DNA of 56,616 bases. Origin: a virus. Below are positions 22,670 through 31,702 of the stretch, piece by piece (position 1 is the stretch's first letter; the number at the start of each line of letters is the position of its first letter). Where the stretch lies: IMG/VR virus record IMGVR_UViG_3300044641_000673, positions 1 to 56,616 of that record; one strand, written 5' to 3'. The translations under genes and the position numbers were made by a program. The notes below the pieces were generated by a model. It was given only the letters and a program-made list of their open reading frames with translations. It was not told where the DNA came from and made no database searches.

Positions 22670-24331
22670 TTAGCCGCCGAGGTTGTTCAAACCTTTGTAC
22701 GTATAGAGACCGGTCGCCACTTGAGACAGCGGCGAAGGTGAATACGTAGCGCCGGTGGTAGTGCCGCTGGTAGTTGTGGCTTGCGGCGTAATCGGAGCCA
22801 TGCCGCGAATCTGCGTGCTGAGCCAATCCATCTGTTGCTTAGGATAATTTTGCTGATTGATATACTGCTGCTCAGCCGCAGTCAACTGTCGTTGCATTTG
22901 ACCTTGCTGAGCCGCGCCAGCACCTTCAAGTGACGCCACATCAGCTGCGCGCATTGCTTGCTCTTGCTGTTGCATATTAGCGACGTTCTGCAATGCAGAC
23001 ATCTGACGCGCATAGTCTTGTGCCTGAGCCGCTTGTGTAGCCTGAGCAGCGGTGAGACCGAACTGCTGTTGAGCCTGACCTGCGCTCGTCTGCATCTGGC
23101 CGAGATTGCCCAACTGAGACATCTGCTGAGCAGTGAGTTGACCTTGCGTCTGACCGAGGTTAGTCAGGTTCTGCTGCTGTTGGCTTGTCAACTGGCCGGT
23201 GGTCTGACCGAGATTAGTCAAAGCCGAAGCCTGTTGTCCTGTCAGCTGACCAGCGGTCTGACCGAGGTTAGCGAGCGCTGAAGCCTGTTGACCCGTCAAC
23301 TGGCCTTGAGTCTGAGCGAGGTTGCCATACTGAGCGCCGCCCTGAAGCACGCGAGAGAGGTCTGCGCCAGAAATGCTACCGACCGTACCAGCCAACTGCG
23401 CTTGGCGTGCGAGATCAGCCTGAGAAGCACCGAGAGCCTGTCCGTAACCTTGGTTGGCTAGTTGGGCTTGCTGATTGAGAACGGCTTCTTGAGTGTCCCG
23501 TAAAGCACGGCTACCGAACTCACCCATGCGTGTGCCACCAAATTGGCCAGCTTTGATAAACTGGTCAGACACGCTAGGTAAGAGATTCTCACTGAGATTG
23601 CGACCGGCTTGCTTAGCAATAACGTCCATGACACCGGTTTGGTACGGAGACATGTACTGGCCGATGTTCTGTGCAGAAGACTGAGCCGCTGCAGTGAGGT
23701 AAGGGTTAGCCGCACTCAAAGCACGGTCAGACAGCGCCTGAGCCGTAGTGCTACCGGCTTGCGTCATGTAAGGTTGAGCAGAGCCGTAAATATTGCTCGC
23801 AGCGGTATTAGCCTGACTCAAATAAGGTTGAGCCGCGCCCATAATATTGCCAGCAGCTAAACCGGCTTGAGTCAAAGAAGGTTGAGCAGCAGCTACCGCA
23901 TCCACACCCATCGCTTTTGACAGCGCCGGTTGACCCGCCGCTACGATGTCCATCTGACCAGCTTTATTGAAATAACTTTGACCAGCGTCTAAGTTTTTAC
24001 CGACTAAGTCTTGACGCAAATACTGACCTTGCGCCGTTTTCAAAGCATCGGCTGTACCTTTACTACCGAAGTCCATCATACCCGCTTGAGCTTTATCTAA
24101 GTCACCTTGATAAAAACCTTGATTAGCCTGAACATTTTTATATGCTTGCTGTTGCAGAGGTGACAGCTCGGCTACCGTAGGTAGGTTGTACGGCTGGTAA
24201 GGCGTATTAGCGATGTTCTGGGCTACTTGGATTTGGTTATAAATCGCATCCTGCATCCACTTCGGAGTCTCAGTAGATGATGTAGTGTAAGAAGTTGCGG
24301 TCTGAGGCGACCCTTGGAATAAGCTGCCCAT
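22670..24331 (-). CDS. Gln/Ala-rich internal virion protein with tandem repeats (553 aa)
   Basis: The protein has two repeat zones. Residues 131-192 contain degenerate AAQPYLSQA units, and 336-412 contain four roughly 18-residue units of the form GQLTGQQASALANLGQT. The composition is low in charge and rich in Q, A, G and L, predicting long helices or coiled coils. Apart from FQGSPQ at the N-terminus there is no recognisable domain. It overlaps the upstream gene by one base and is 13 bp from the 951-residue protein gene. Repetitive, Gln-rich proteins in this position are commonly ejection or tape-like proteins. The exact role is inferred. Confidence 0.62.
   Translation of the reverse strand: MGSLFQGSPQTATSYTTSSTETPKWMQDAIYNQIQVAQNIANTPYQPYNLPTVAELSPLQQQAYKNVQANQGFYQGDLDKAQAGMMDFGSKGTADALKTAQGQYLRQDLVGKNLDAGQSYFNKAGQMDIVAAGQPALSKAMGVDAVAAAQPSLTQAGLAAGNIMGAAQPYLSQANTAASNIYGSAQPYMTQAGSTTAQALSDRALSAANPYLTAAAQSSAQNIGQYMSPYQTGVMDVIAKQAGRNLSENLLPSVSDQFIKAGQFGGTRMGEFGSRALRDTQEAVLNQQAQLANQGYGQALGASQADLARQAQLAGTVGSISGADLSRVLQGGAQYGNLAQTQGQLTGQQASALANLGQTAGQLTGQQASALTNLGQTTGQLTSQQQQNLTNLGQTQGQLTAQQMSQLGNLGQMQTSAGQAQQQFGLTAAQATQAAQAQDYARQMSALQNVANMQQQEQAMRAADVASLEGAGAAQQGQMQRQLTAAEQQYINQQNYPKQQMDWLSTQIRGMAPITPQATTTSGTTTGATYSPSPLSQVATGLYTYKGLNNLGG
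23096..23326 (-). repeat. Four tandem ~54-bp coding repeats
   Basis: The region encodes four consecutive units based on GQLTGQQASALxNLGQT. Variation between units (TGQQASAL, TSQQQQNL, TAQQMSQL) shows an older duplication series rather than a recent one. Confidence 0.8.
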
Positions 24332-26142
24332 TATGCAACTCCTTTCAAATAGCTGAGAGGTGACTTGGCGTTAGGACTAAATTTACCCCTTGCCAACACT
24401 TTACCTTTATGTGAGCGGATCTTTCCGCGCATGGCGTCGAGGCGCTTAGCTCCTTCTTTGTTGGAGCCATCACCGAGCATTGCTACTGTTTCTGCGTCAA
24501 TCACGTATTCACCATCTGAGAGTTTAGCATCAATGGTGTCTGCTCGACCAGAACCCGCTCCTTGAGCGAATCGGGCAACAGCTGACAGAGCGCCACCTTG
24601 TGCCATCTTAGGCGGGGTAGTGGTCGCGGTTTGCATATTATAAGCGCCAGAAGTGATTTTTGGCCAACTCCGCGCCATGTATTCAGTCAGGCTCAAGTTG
24701 TTAGCATTAGCATCGCTTTGAAGTTTGTTCCAATCCCAAGACACTGAAGGGCGATTAAAATACTCCTGCTGCGCGGGAGACATCTTATTGACCGCCTGTT
24801 GAACCTGCGGAGGGGCATCACTTAAACTACTCAGCAATGTGGCACCCATCAAAACATTCTTGGGTGAGAACATGTTACCCGTGTCAGAACCAGCACCTGA
24901 GGTCTTTAACTGACCTAGCGGAGACTGTGCGGGCATTTTCAAACCCGTACCGGTGTCTTGAGCGCCGTAACCGCTAGGTGTCATGGGCGCGTCTGACTTT
25001 ATCAAAGAATAATCAACATAAGAACTATCTGGTCCTTTGTAACCCATTTCACCTGTCAAATAGTTTTTAGTGCCAAAATAAGGTGTGTCAGTGTATGAGC
25101 TGAAATCTGCGGCTTTAGGCATCTTCAGACCTTCAACGACTGCGTCAGAAGGTTTCAAACCCACATTGCTCTGTGTTTGAGCGGGACGAGACATACTGCT
25201 AGCCAGCCCTGCTAAGCCGCCGCCGATAATAGCAGACTTAGGGTCGTAACCAGCAGTAATCATTCTGCCGAACTGTTTACCACCCGCGCCTATGGCAGCG
25301 TTACCCGTCAAGTCGCCGAGCTGTTGACCTGCGTAAGTACCTAAAGCGCCCGTAGCCGCACCCTTCAAGAAACCTTGACCAGACGCCACACCGCTTACAC
25401 CGCCAACGAGCGCGTTACCGAGAACATTCTGACCAGCCGTGCCTAAATTCAAACCTAAACCGGTATTAGCAGCGCCGCCTACGTATTCACCTAGGCCACC
25501 GCCTAAACCGCCCAACAATGCGCCTTTCAGCGGATCACCGCCGGTCAGAGCAGCCGTACCGCCGCCAATGACCGCGCCGCCAACCATGGTAGCGGCTGTG
25601 CCTGTGAAACCCATAGAAGCGCCGATTGCTGAACCAGCTCCAGGGACGATAAAGTCCAACGCAATCGGCAACGCAACAGCTAAAAACTTCTTGAGACTGA
25701 ATTTGTACTCAGGTAACCCTGTACGTGGGTTGATCGTTCCTGAGCCGCCCATACGCTTAAGCATCGCAGCTTCACGCGGATTGATGTGCGCTAACATTGT
25801 ATCGCCATGGCGACCCATAGAAGCTAGACCGCCTTTAGCGAAGCCCTGCTGCTGTTTTGTGCGCTCCTGCATACCGTACAACAATACGAGCAGAGAGATG
25901 ATTATCACGGGGTCAAACTGCGCAGGTAGGTCACCCTCTTCAACCATGTCGTCTTGAACCGCAGAGGCAACGATCTCAGGATACTGTTCAGGGTTATTGA
26001 GCGCAAACTCAAGCATCTGCACGAGTTCATCTAAGCCCTCACTCGTAATCGGCATGTCACCGATTTGATTCTCAAGCGTTAAAACCGCCTTTGAGAACCT
26101 TGGGTCGCTCTTTGCTATTTCAAGAATCTGTTGCTTATCCAT
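24331..26142 (-). CDS. Membrane-active internal virion protein (603 aa)
   Basis: Residues 1-75 are helical and acidic. A hydrophobic segment DPVIIISLLVLLYG (about 77-90) precedes FAKGGLASMGRHGDTMLAHI. Residues 145-310 are a glycine/alanine-rich chain of possible transmembrane helices (for example LAVALPIALDFIVPGAGSA). The C-terminus has SGRADTIDAKLSDGEYVID, AETVAMLGDGS and RGKFSPNA, a pattern I have seen in proteins near the tail genes of many phages. Together this fits a protein that is ejected and helps form a channel. FAKGG and MAQGG motifs link it to three other virion-operon proteins. Confidence 0.62.
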   Translation of the reverse strand: MDKQQILEIAKSDPRFSKAVLTLENQIGDMPITSEGLDELVQMLEFALNNPEQYPEIVASAVQDDMVEEGDLPAQFDPVIIISLLVLLYGMQERTKQQQGFAKGGLASMGRHGDTMLAHINPREAAMLKRMGGSGTINPRTGLPEYKFSLKKFLAVALPIALDFIVPGAGSAIGASMGFTGTAATMVGGAVIGGGTAALTGGDPLKGALLGGLGGGLGEYVGGAANTGLGLNLGTAGQNVLGNALVGGVSGVASGQGFLKGAATGALGTYAGQQLGDLTGNAAIGAGGKQFGRMITAGYDPKSAIIGGGLAGLASSMSRPAQTQSNVGLKPSDAVVEGLKMPKAADFSSYTDTPYFGTKNYLTGEMGYKGPDSSYVDYSLIKSDAPMTPSGYGAQDTGTGLKMPAQSPLGQLKTSGAGSDTGNMFSPKNVLMGATLLSSLSDAPPQVQQAVNKMSPAQQEYFNRPSVSWDWNKLQSDANANNLSLTEYMARSWPKITSGAYNMQTATTTPPKMAQGGALSAVARFAQGAGSGRADTIDAKLSDGEYVIDAETVAMLGDGSNKEGAKRLDAMRGKIRSHKGKVLARGKFSPNAKSPLSYLKGVA

Positions 26143-26154
26143 TTGTCACTCCAA

Positions 26155-26382
26155 TTAAGACAGAGATTGAGCAAACCGCTCAGCCCAGTCACGCCAATCA
26201 TCAAAGTCGTAAGGTAGAGGGAAGTTTCTACCTAGCGAAGTATTGTTCAAAAACTGCATAGCCCAGTTCTGCCAGTCGTCACCGTCAAGACGACTAAGCG
26301 CCCCGTAACTGTCCAGATCGAGCGCAATCTGATCAGCCCAGTCATGTAGCGACATGTAAGAGGGGCGAGTAATCGTGGTCAT
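26155..26382 (-). CDS. Small Trp/Asp-rich virion-operon protein (75 aa)
   Basis: The 75-residue protein contains three W-rich segments: LHDWADQIALDLD, DDWQNWAMQFLN and DDWRDWAERFAQ. They look like repeats of a DxWxxWAxxF helical unit, so the protein is probably a bundle of amphipathic helices. It overlaps the start of its upstream neighbour by ATGA and belongs to the tail block. Possibly a small tail or chaperone component. No family is recognised. Confidence 0.7.
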   Translation of the reverse strand: MTTITRPSYMSLHDWADQIALDLDSYGALSRLDGDDWQNWAMQFLNNTSLGRNFPLPYDFDDWRDWAERFAQSLS

Positions 26383-28214
26383 CCGAGCACCGTCCTGTCG
26401 CCAGAATCAATATGTCCGATGATTTGACCCATCTGGTAATTACCACCCACGGCATTTGACTCAAAGCGCACACGCAACTCACGGCGTTGCTCTTTAAGCA
26501 TAACGATCTGCTGGTAAGGCTCGGAGGCGGTCTCAGGGAATGAGAACACGCTGCTGAAAACTTCAGGCGCTCTAGCGTTAGCGCGACCTGTAACTTGCAC
26601 AGTCATGGGACCGCTCTGTATGAAATCAGGTTCAATTTCCGTTATGCGGACATATTCGTTCTTACCCTGCGGTAATGAAGACAAGTCTGCTGTCTCAAAA
26701 TATGATTGAATCGGTAGTGTTGATTGACCTTCAACAGCGTCAACGCCTTGCTCATGAATCCAAACGCGATAACCGCTCGCGGTAGAAATACAATCTGTCA
26801 GCAGAGGTGCGGCAAAGCCATTGTTGTAGCCGCCCGAGGCGCGACCGGAGGCGGGTAGCTCGGTGTCATACCAAGAGTTCTCGCGCACATTGTAAATGAT
26901 AGCGTGCGTGCACTCTGTCGCATCATCGCGTGGGTAGCACCACCAAATTTCACCGAAATGAGGCACTTTGAACGCAAACACTTTTGCTCTCTGGCTCTCA
27001 TTGATGTTGTCAAAAAAGTAGTTTAGGTTCATCTGGTTAGGTACTTCACGCACCACGCCGTTGAACATCAGGAAGCGGTCAACACCGCACCAGAAAAACA
27101 CGCCATCATAATCCACCACGCAGTCGGGTGACATGATAGAAGTATCCGTGGCGATCGTGTCAAACTGAAATACGGTAGCGCCGCCTGTGAAAGTTGCACG
27201 AATCACAGCGTCATAAGCCCAGAACAGACCTGCTGGCGCTGAGCCTGAACCTGCTCTCAGCGGCATACCTTTAACGATTTTCTGACCCCAGACACGTGCT
27301 ATCCCTGAACCTGATCCGCTCAGATCAGTGAAGTCACCAGGAACAGACCAACCAATAATACCCGCTGTACCGTAGTAAAACAGGTAAGGGAACAGCATCA
27401 CGATACCGCCAGTGGTGTTAGCCCCAGCAGGTAAAGGGATCTCTACTAACGGCGCGGTTCCTAGAACGTCACCGTAAAAAATCTGACCGCCGGTGTCATT
27501 ACAGACGCATTGCAAATTAGGCGCTACATGCGCAATGATAGAGTTATATGTGGTTGATGCGTCATACGATGTCTGGAACATCCATTGGTTGTAGGGAGAA
27601 CTAACTAAAGCATTCGCGCCACCAACCATGTTAGTTACGGTAGTTGTGATCGTTGTGGTGTTAGCCACGACAACAAACCCGTTAGTAGCTTGCCCAGCAG
27701 TTGAAGCTGTAATGGTGATCACCGCGCCGACAGCTACAGCCGTGTAGTTAGGAGTTGAAGCAAAAGCGGTAATGTTTGCCGCAACAGCCGTAGCGGTCGT
27801 CGGTAAGTCAGTCGTGAACGAAACAGAGCCTGACGTAATAGTCACGCCGTTCACAGTGATACTGTTAACTGACCCAGCCCCGCCACCCGTCAAAATAACT
27901 GTTCCGGTTGCGCTGACCGCAACGGGAGTTCTATTGCTAATGACAGAGCTGTTTTTAGTTGTGTCAATCGTAAAACGCTCAACGGTAGATGCGCCCGCTG
28001 AATGGCAATACTGCAAACTCTGCTGAGTAAAGCTGTTGAAGCCGCGAGAAATTTCTGTCAAATATTTATTGATAGAGCGATAGCCGAGAATCTTTCTAGG
28101 AAGCCCGCGCTGAAACCTGACCCACTGTCCGTCAATGTAAAAGTCACCGTCGTACTTAGTACCGTCCCGCTTAATACCGGCGAGAGACTTCAGGACTATC
28201 GTGGATTCAGGCAT
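26379..28214 (-). CDS. Tail nozzle/hub protein (T7 gp12- or P22 gp10-like), 611 aa
   Basis: The sequence is beta-rich with repeated blade-like segments such as GQWVRFQRGLPRKILGYRS, DRFLMFNGVVREVPNQ and AIIYNVRENSWYDTELP, typical of short-tail nozzle proteins that close the tail tube. Residues about 95-195 are a Thr/Val/Ala-rich insertion (TVILTGGGAGSVNSITVNG ...) resembling an added Ig-like domain that could decorate the tail or touch the cell surface. It sits with the fibre-like 28214-29419 gene and the adaptor-like 29419-30051 gene in one coupled set. T7- versus P22-type cannot be separated by eye. Confidence 0.68.
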   Translation of the reverse strand: MPESTIVLKSLAGIKRDGTKYDGDFYIDGQWVRFQRGLPRKILGYRSINKYLTEISRGFNSFTQQSLQYCHSAGASTVERFTIDTTKNSSVISNRTPVAVSATGTVILTGGGAGSVNSITVNGVTITSGSVSFTTDLPTTATAVAANITAFASTPNYTAVAVGAVITITASTAGQATNGFVVVANTTTITTTVTNMVGGANALVSSPYNQWMFQTSYDASTTYNSIIAHVAPNLQCVCNDTGGQIFYGDVLGTAPLVEIPLPAGANTTGGIVMLFPYLFYYGTAGIIGWSVPGDFTDLSGSGSGIARVWGQKIVKGMPLRAGSGSAPAGLFWAYDAVIRATFTGGATVFQFDTIATDTSIMSPDCVVDYDGVFFWCGVDRFLMFNGVVREVPNQMNLNYFFDNINESQRAKVFAFKVPHFGEIWWCYPRDDATECTHAIIYNVRENSWYDTELPASGRASGGYNNGFAAPLLTDCISTASGYRVWIHEQGVDAVEGQSTLPIQSYFETADLSSLPQGKNEYVRITEIEPDFIQSGPMTVQVTGRANARAPEVFSSVFSFPETASEPYQQIVMLKEQRRELRVRFESNAVGGNYQMGQIIGHIDSGDRTVLG

Positions 28215-29419
28215 CAGTAAGTCCCACCATTAACAACGCCCGCAGGTGCAACACCTAGCGCAGTCCATGCGGCTTGTTGATTAGCTGCTTCAAAAATAGG
28301 GATACCTACCGCTGTGCCGCCAAGGTTGATCAACGCGCCGCCCGCCGTAGTAGCCCCTGTGCCGCCCTGTGCAATTGTGATTGGGAAACTTGCAGTAGTT
28401 GTATCAGCATCAACCACATCACTACCGTCGCAGTAGTAAATACCTCGTGAACCTTGAGAAACAGCAAGTCCAGTTCCAGCGGAGGTTTTAACAGTCAGCG
28501 TGAAAGCACCCGTTGTAGAGTTGTCAATCCAATACTGTTGGACAGTAGAGGGCACAACTACGATGCGGTTGCCAGTTAAAGCGCCCGTAAACTTGTAAAC
28601 AATCCGGTTCAATTCTGAGCCGGTTAACGTGTATGTGCCGGTACCAGCAATACTGATCACTGTGTAGTCAAACACAAAGACAGAAGCCTGACCGAACCCT
28701 AACGTGTAGAAGTTTGTGCCATCGCTGATGATGACAGACGACTCGGTTGGTTGGTAGTTTTTCGTTGCCAATCCATCGATGGTGTTGACGCCAGAAGGTG
28801 TCAATACAACTTGACCACCACCTGAGTTACGCAAATACATGAACCAGTTGTTGCCCACGGTAGCGGCGCTAGGCAGCGTTAGAACACCTGAGCCTGATCC
28901 CGTCCATAAATACATCTTGGCGCGGTCTGAGTCACCCGCCGTGTAGTTTGAGTTGAACTGCGTAATAGGTACTGATTGGGACAGCAATGTGCCCACAGCT
29001 ACAATACCAGTACCCGCAAGCGCAGAAGCGTTAGCCTCGGATACGGTAGCGCCAAACTGAAGCGTTTCCCACAAGCCGTTCGCAGTGGTGTTGCTTGTCA
29101 AGTAGACTTGCCAAACTGTTCCGGCAGCAATTGAAACGACCTGCGTGCCACCGGCGTTCTTAACTATGAAAGTTTGTGCACCTTGGTTGTTGAACAGAAT
29201 AGTGTTACCGACGCCGCTCTTTTGTGCATCTGGCAGGAAGATTGATCGTCCTGCGTTAGTAGCTGTTACGTCAATAATACGGGTCGCGAGGTTGACGTTA
29301 GTAGAGGTTTCCTCTGGCCAACTCAACACAACGTCGGTAGTTGTCAGCGTTATCGCGCTGTAGCTGATCTCGCTCGGGTAGATATTCGCACCACCAAAGA
29401 CATCGGTATAAATAGGCAT
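28214..29419 (-). CDS. Tail fibre/spike-like structural protein (401 aa)
   Basis: A beta-rich, Ser/Thr/Gly/Ala/Val-dominated protein with few charges, as in trimeric fibres. It contains VVLTPSGVNTIDGLATKNYQ and a C-terminal FPITIAQGGTGATTAGGAL, where AQGGTGATT is a very common motif of phage fibre C-terminal regions. The N-terminal part would attach to the tail. It overlaps the nozzle gene and precedes it in transcription order, so it may be the fibre docked directly on the nozzle. Receptor is unknown. Confidence 0.68.
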   Translation of the reverse strand: MPIYTDVFGGANIYPSEISYSAITLTTTDVVLSWPEETSTNVNLATRIIDVTATNAGRSIFLPDAQKSGVGNTILFNNQGAQTFIVKNAGGTQVVSIAAGTVWQVYLTSNTTANGLWETLQFGATVSEANASALAGTGIVAVGTLLSQSVPITQFNSNYTAGDSDRAKMYLWTGSGSGVLTLPSAATVGNNWFMYLRNSGGGQVVLTPSGVNTIDGLATKNYQPTESSVIISDGTNFYTLGFGQASVFVFDYTVISIAGTGTYTLTGSELNRIVYKFTGALTGNRIVVVPSTVQQYWIDNSTTGAFTLTVKTSAGTGLAVSQGSRGIYYCDGSDVVDADTTTASFPITIAQGGTGATTAGGALINLGGTAVGIPIFEAANQQAAWTALGVAPAGVVNGGTY

Positions 29420-30051
29420 TACGCTTCACTCCTGTTTGCTGAGCGATCCATGATACGTTTCAGATCTTCTCCGTTGAGAGCCTGAGCAGCACGGTCGTAC
29501 ATGGCTTGCCAAGTCTGAATACGCTCGTCTTTTTTAAGGAACGGGGTAGCTTCTAGCAGCGTTGCGTAAAGCAGCACATCCGGCGCGTATTCAGTAAGCC
29601 AGTTGGTTTGTAAATCATCACCCAGAAGGGCGGGTTGTTCGTAGTACAGAATCTCAAGAGTCTGCGCTGCGGAAGGCGACGGGGTTATCAACCAATGTTG
29701 GTAATCATAGTCAGCGTAAAACTGCGGAACAGCGGTCTGAGCCTCGTTAGGCCAATAACTGCGGCAGTACTCGTATGAACGAGCGAAAATAGGTGACCCG
29801 TTGACCGTCATGCTGATTGTGTCGCGCCACCGGTCAGGCTTGAGGTAGACCGCTACGCCGACAGACAAAGGAGTTGACACTGCGCGGATAAACCCCTGAA
29901 TTTTAAGTTCGCGGGCGATACGGCGCTCACCTAATGTGATTAGGCGAGGTAGCTGGTCGTAAACGATCTGGTCGCTCTCTTGCGTGAAACCACGTTCAAG
30001 GTAGCGGCGCACGTCCACCAGCAGACTGTCGTACGTCATGCTATAGCTCAT
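29419..30051 (-). CDS. Head-to-tail adaptor-like protein (T7 gp11 type), 210 aa
   Basis: The 210-residue protein starts with helices (YDSLLVDVRRYLERGFT, LPRLITLGERRIARELKI) and continues with a beta region that includes YEYCRSYWPNE, and HWLITPSPS. The C-terminal helices contain VLLYATLLEATPFLKKDE. This is the layout of short-tail adaptor (gatekeeper) proteins. The gene is the first after the palindrome-bearing promoter at 30102-30131 and has GGAG five bases before its ATG. A second adaptor-type gene is at 40156-41136, so the two may occupy successive rings. Confidence 0.68.
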   Translation of the reverse strand: MSYSMTYDSLLVDVRRYLERGFTQESDQIVYDQLPRLITLGERRIARELKIQGFIRAVSTPLSVGVAVYLKPDRWRDTISMTVNGSPIFARSYEYCRSYWPNEAQTAVPQFYADYDYQHWLITPSPSAAQTLEILYYEQPALLGDDLQTNWLTEYAPDVLLYATLLEATPFLKKDERIQTWQAMYDRAAQALNGEDLKRIMDRSANRSEA

Positions 30052-30101
30052 AAATACTCCATGGGTATTAGCCGCTGATTCAGCATGCGCCGTTTTGATG
30101 A

Positions 30102-30131
30102 ATTATAACCTTGAAACAAGTTTCAAGGCAA
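30102..30131 (-). promoter_or_regulatory. Late promoter TTGCCT-18-TATAAT before the tail/ejection block
   Basis: TTGCCT (30126-30131) and TATAAT (30102-30107) on the minus strand are 18 bp apart, with the transcript start near 30095 and the adaptor ATG at 30051. The gap between holin and adaptor genes (30052-30141) holds nothing else. Confidence 0.8.
30109..30128. promoter_or_regulatory. Perfect 20-bp palindrome in the promoter spacer (candidate operator)
   Basis: CCTTGAAAC AA GTTTCAAGG is a perfect inverted repeat with 9-bp arms that fills the spacer and overlaps the last bases of the -35 hexamer. It is AT-rich and lacks a following T-run, so a protein-binding operator is more likely than a terminator. 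A dimeric DNA-binding protein bound here would block polymerase. Confidence 0.72.
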
Positions 30132-30141
30132 ATTGAAAGTG

Positions 30142-30579
30142 TCACTTACTGGCGACGCCCTTGGTCTTCTCAAACGAGCGCATACCCGCGATACCCAAGA
30201 TACCTGACAATATCACCCAAAGTTGATCGGCTTCAAGCACCGGCGGGGGATCCATACCGGTAGGAACCCAGCCCATAGCCTGCAAGTATTTCCACGCCCA
30301 CTGAAACAAAGGGTAGAGCAAAAACTGATACGCCATCGCCGCCACGCCGATCCACCCGATAGCGGGTCGCCAGCCGGAGACGAATACACTGGACGACGCC
30401 GCTTCAATTTTGTTGACCTCAATTTGCGCTAGGTCAGTGGCTTGGTCGATGCGTTTTTCTTCAAGATCTAGCTTCCGCTGCTCGATCTCCATCTCCATTT
30501 TTTCTTTGTCAGTGGTGATCAAGTCACCCGCGACTTTACCTACGGCTTCAATGATTGACCCAACAGCTAGCAAGCTCAT
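30142..30579 (-). CDS. Holin, GTA-type 3-TM superfamily (145 aa)
   Basis: The 145-residue protein has a charged N-terminal helix rich in K and E (DKEKMEMEIEQRKLDLEEKR), then SVFVSGWRPAIGWIGVAAMAYQ and LWVILSGILGIAG, with the SGWRPxIGW signature of GTA holins. Hydrophobic segments at about 69-92 and 118-133 would cross the membrane. It is coupled to the muramidase gene by ATGA. It would set the time of lysis by opening the inner membrane. The lysis set lies in the middle of the late operon. Confidence 0.82.
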   Translation of the reverse strand: MSLLAVGSIIEAVGKVAGDLITTDKEKMEMEIEQRKLDLEEKRIDQATDLAQIEVNKIEAASSSVFVSGWRPAIGWIGVAAMAYQFLLYPLFQWAWKYLQAMGWVPTGMDPPPVLEADQLWVILSGILGIAGMRSFEKTKGVASK

Positions 30580-31091
30580 GCTAAACCTTTCAATGTGCGG
30601 TTAATCCAACCCTTGAGAAATTTAACCTGCACGGGGTTTTTGTTGCATATCTCAACATAACGGGCAATTTTAGCCAAAGCGTAAGATTCTTTAAAGCGCT
30701 GACCGTCTGTGATTTGGTTCAGCTTCTCTATAGTTTTAGCCCCGATACCACCATCAGGTGTAGCACCTACGACCAGTTGAGCTAGCTTGACCGCCATACT
30801 CATACCGGCGTTTACGCCGAAGTTGAAGATAGAATTGGCAACTTCTTGATTGGCAATCTCGTTGCCGCGCATTTTGTCCCAGAACTCTACGCGGTAAAAC
30901 TCTCTAACCATGGGTGTCAAAGAGCCTCCAAATTCTTTCTTGTCTACTAGCGCCCACCCGTTCCACTGGGGGTTCTTGTTACGAGCAATGCCAGCGTAGG
31001 TCATACCGCCGGTGTCTCCAGGGACTTCGTGCAGGACGTAACCGCCCTCATCCCTGATCATTTGCTCAAAAGCTGGTTCAAACTGCGCCAT
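30576..31091 (-). CDS. Endolysin, glycoside hydrolase family 108 muramidase (171 aa)
   Basis: The N-terminal EQMIRDEGGYVLHEVPGDTG carries the catalytic glutamate (Glu15 in RDEGGY) of GH108 N-acetylmuramidases. MTYAGIARNKNP and VREFYRVEFWDKMRG follow as in the family. The C-terminal half (GATPDGGIGAKTIEKLNQI) matches the associated peptidoglycan-binding domain. There is no signal peptide or anchor, so release depends on the holin. Length matches typical family members. Coupled to genes on both sides. Confidence 0.88.
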   Translation of the reverse strand: MAQFEPAFEQMIRDEGGYVLHEVPGDTGGMTYAGIARNKNPQWNGWALVDKKEFGGSLTPMVREFYRVEFWDKMRGNEIANQEVANSIFNFGVNAGMSMAVKLAQLVVGATPDGGIGAKTIEKLNQITDGQRFKESYALAKIARYVEICNKNPVQVKFLKGWINRTLKGLA

Positions 31092-31702
31092 TACTGTTTA
31101 CTCCTTGAAAGCATGGTGGCTGCAATATCCATCATTGTTCTCGTTACTTGAATGTCGGCTGGTTCACTATCCCAACCCACAGTAATCTGGCCTACAAATC
31201 TGTTTGGGTCAGGTGGAATACTAATTCGGCAAGTGTAGGCAACCCCCTTGGCGATGTACCACAAGCCCATTTCGGACTGCGCCGAACGGTATTCCCCGCA
31301 AGGTATCTCACTAGCCATCAGCTTCACCACATCTGCGTTGTTGGCTGCGTTTTGAGTAAACAAACCCACATCCAGCCCATCGTTGGTTTTGTCTCGGCCT
31401 TCTTTGGTGTAAGCGCGATACAGCACTCGAGTTCCAAACATTGGGTTTACTTTGAACACAGCGACAATAGTGGCGTTGGTGGTTTTAAATAAATGAGCAG
31501 CAGCGTCTTCTACCCTGTCCTCGACAATGCTTGGCATCTTCTTAGACTCTTTGTACGCACCCATTAACAATTCTTGGTTCTGCCAAACAAAGTATCCAGA
31601 GAACGCAAAAATTGCCATGAGCAACAGCGCAAACAGCTTGAACGGGCTATCTACATAGGAAAGCACTTTGCTTATTATGTCTGCTGGTTTTTCGTCACTC
31701 AT
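31091..31702 (-). CDS. Membrane-anchored periplasmic protein of the lysis block (203 aa)
   Basis: One transmembrane segment (FKLFALLLMAIFAFSGYFVW, about 21-40) follows a short cytoplasmic N-terminus. The remaining 160 residues would face the periplasm and include a cysteine pair (PCGEY, YTCRIS) that may be bridged, and SEMGLWYIAKGVAYTCRISI. It sits directly upstream of the muramidase. It could be a spanin-like or signal-anchored lysis regulator, or a host-membrane factor. No known family is identified, so the link to lysis rests on position and topology. Confidence 0.68.
   Translation of the reverse strand: MSDEKPADIISKVLSYVDSPFKLFALLLMAIFAFSGYFVWQNQELLMGAYKESKKMPSIVEDRVEDAAAHLFKTTNATIVAVFKVNPMFGTRVLYRAYTKEGRDKTNDGLDVGLFTQNAANNADVVKLMASEIPCGEYRSAQSEMGLWYIAKGVAYTCRISIPPDPNRFVGQITVGWDSEPADIQVTRTMMDIAATMLSRSKQ

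Noticed and set aside
30109-30128. Palindrome considered as a terminator for the holin transcript
   Set aside because: The stem is AT-rich with only a 2-base centre and is followed by TTATAATT and not a T-run. It also sits exactly inside a good promoter.
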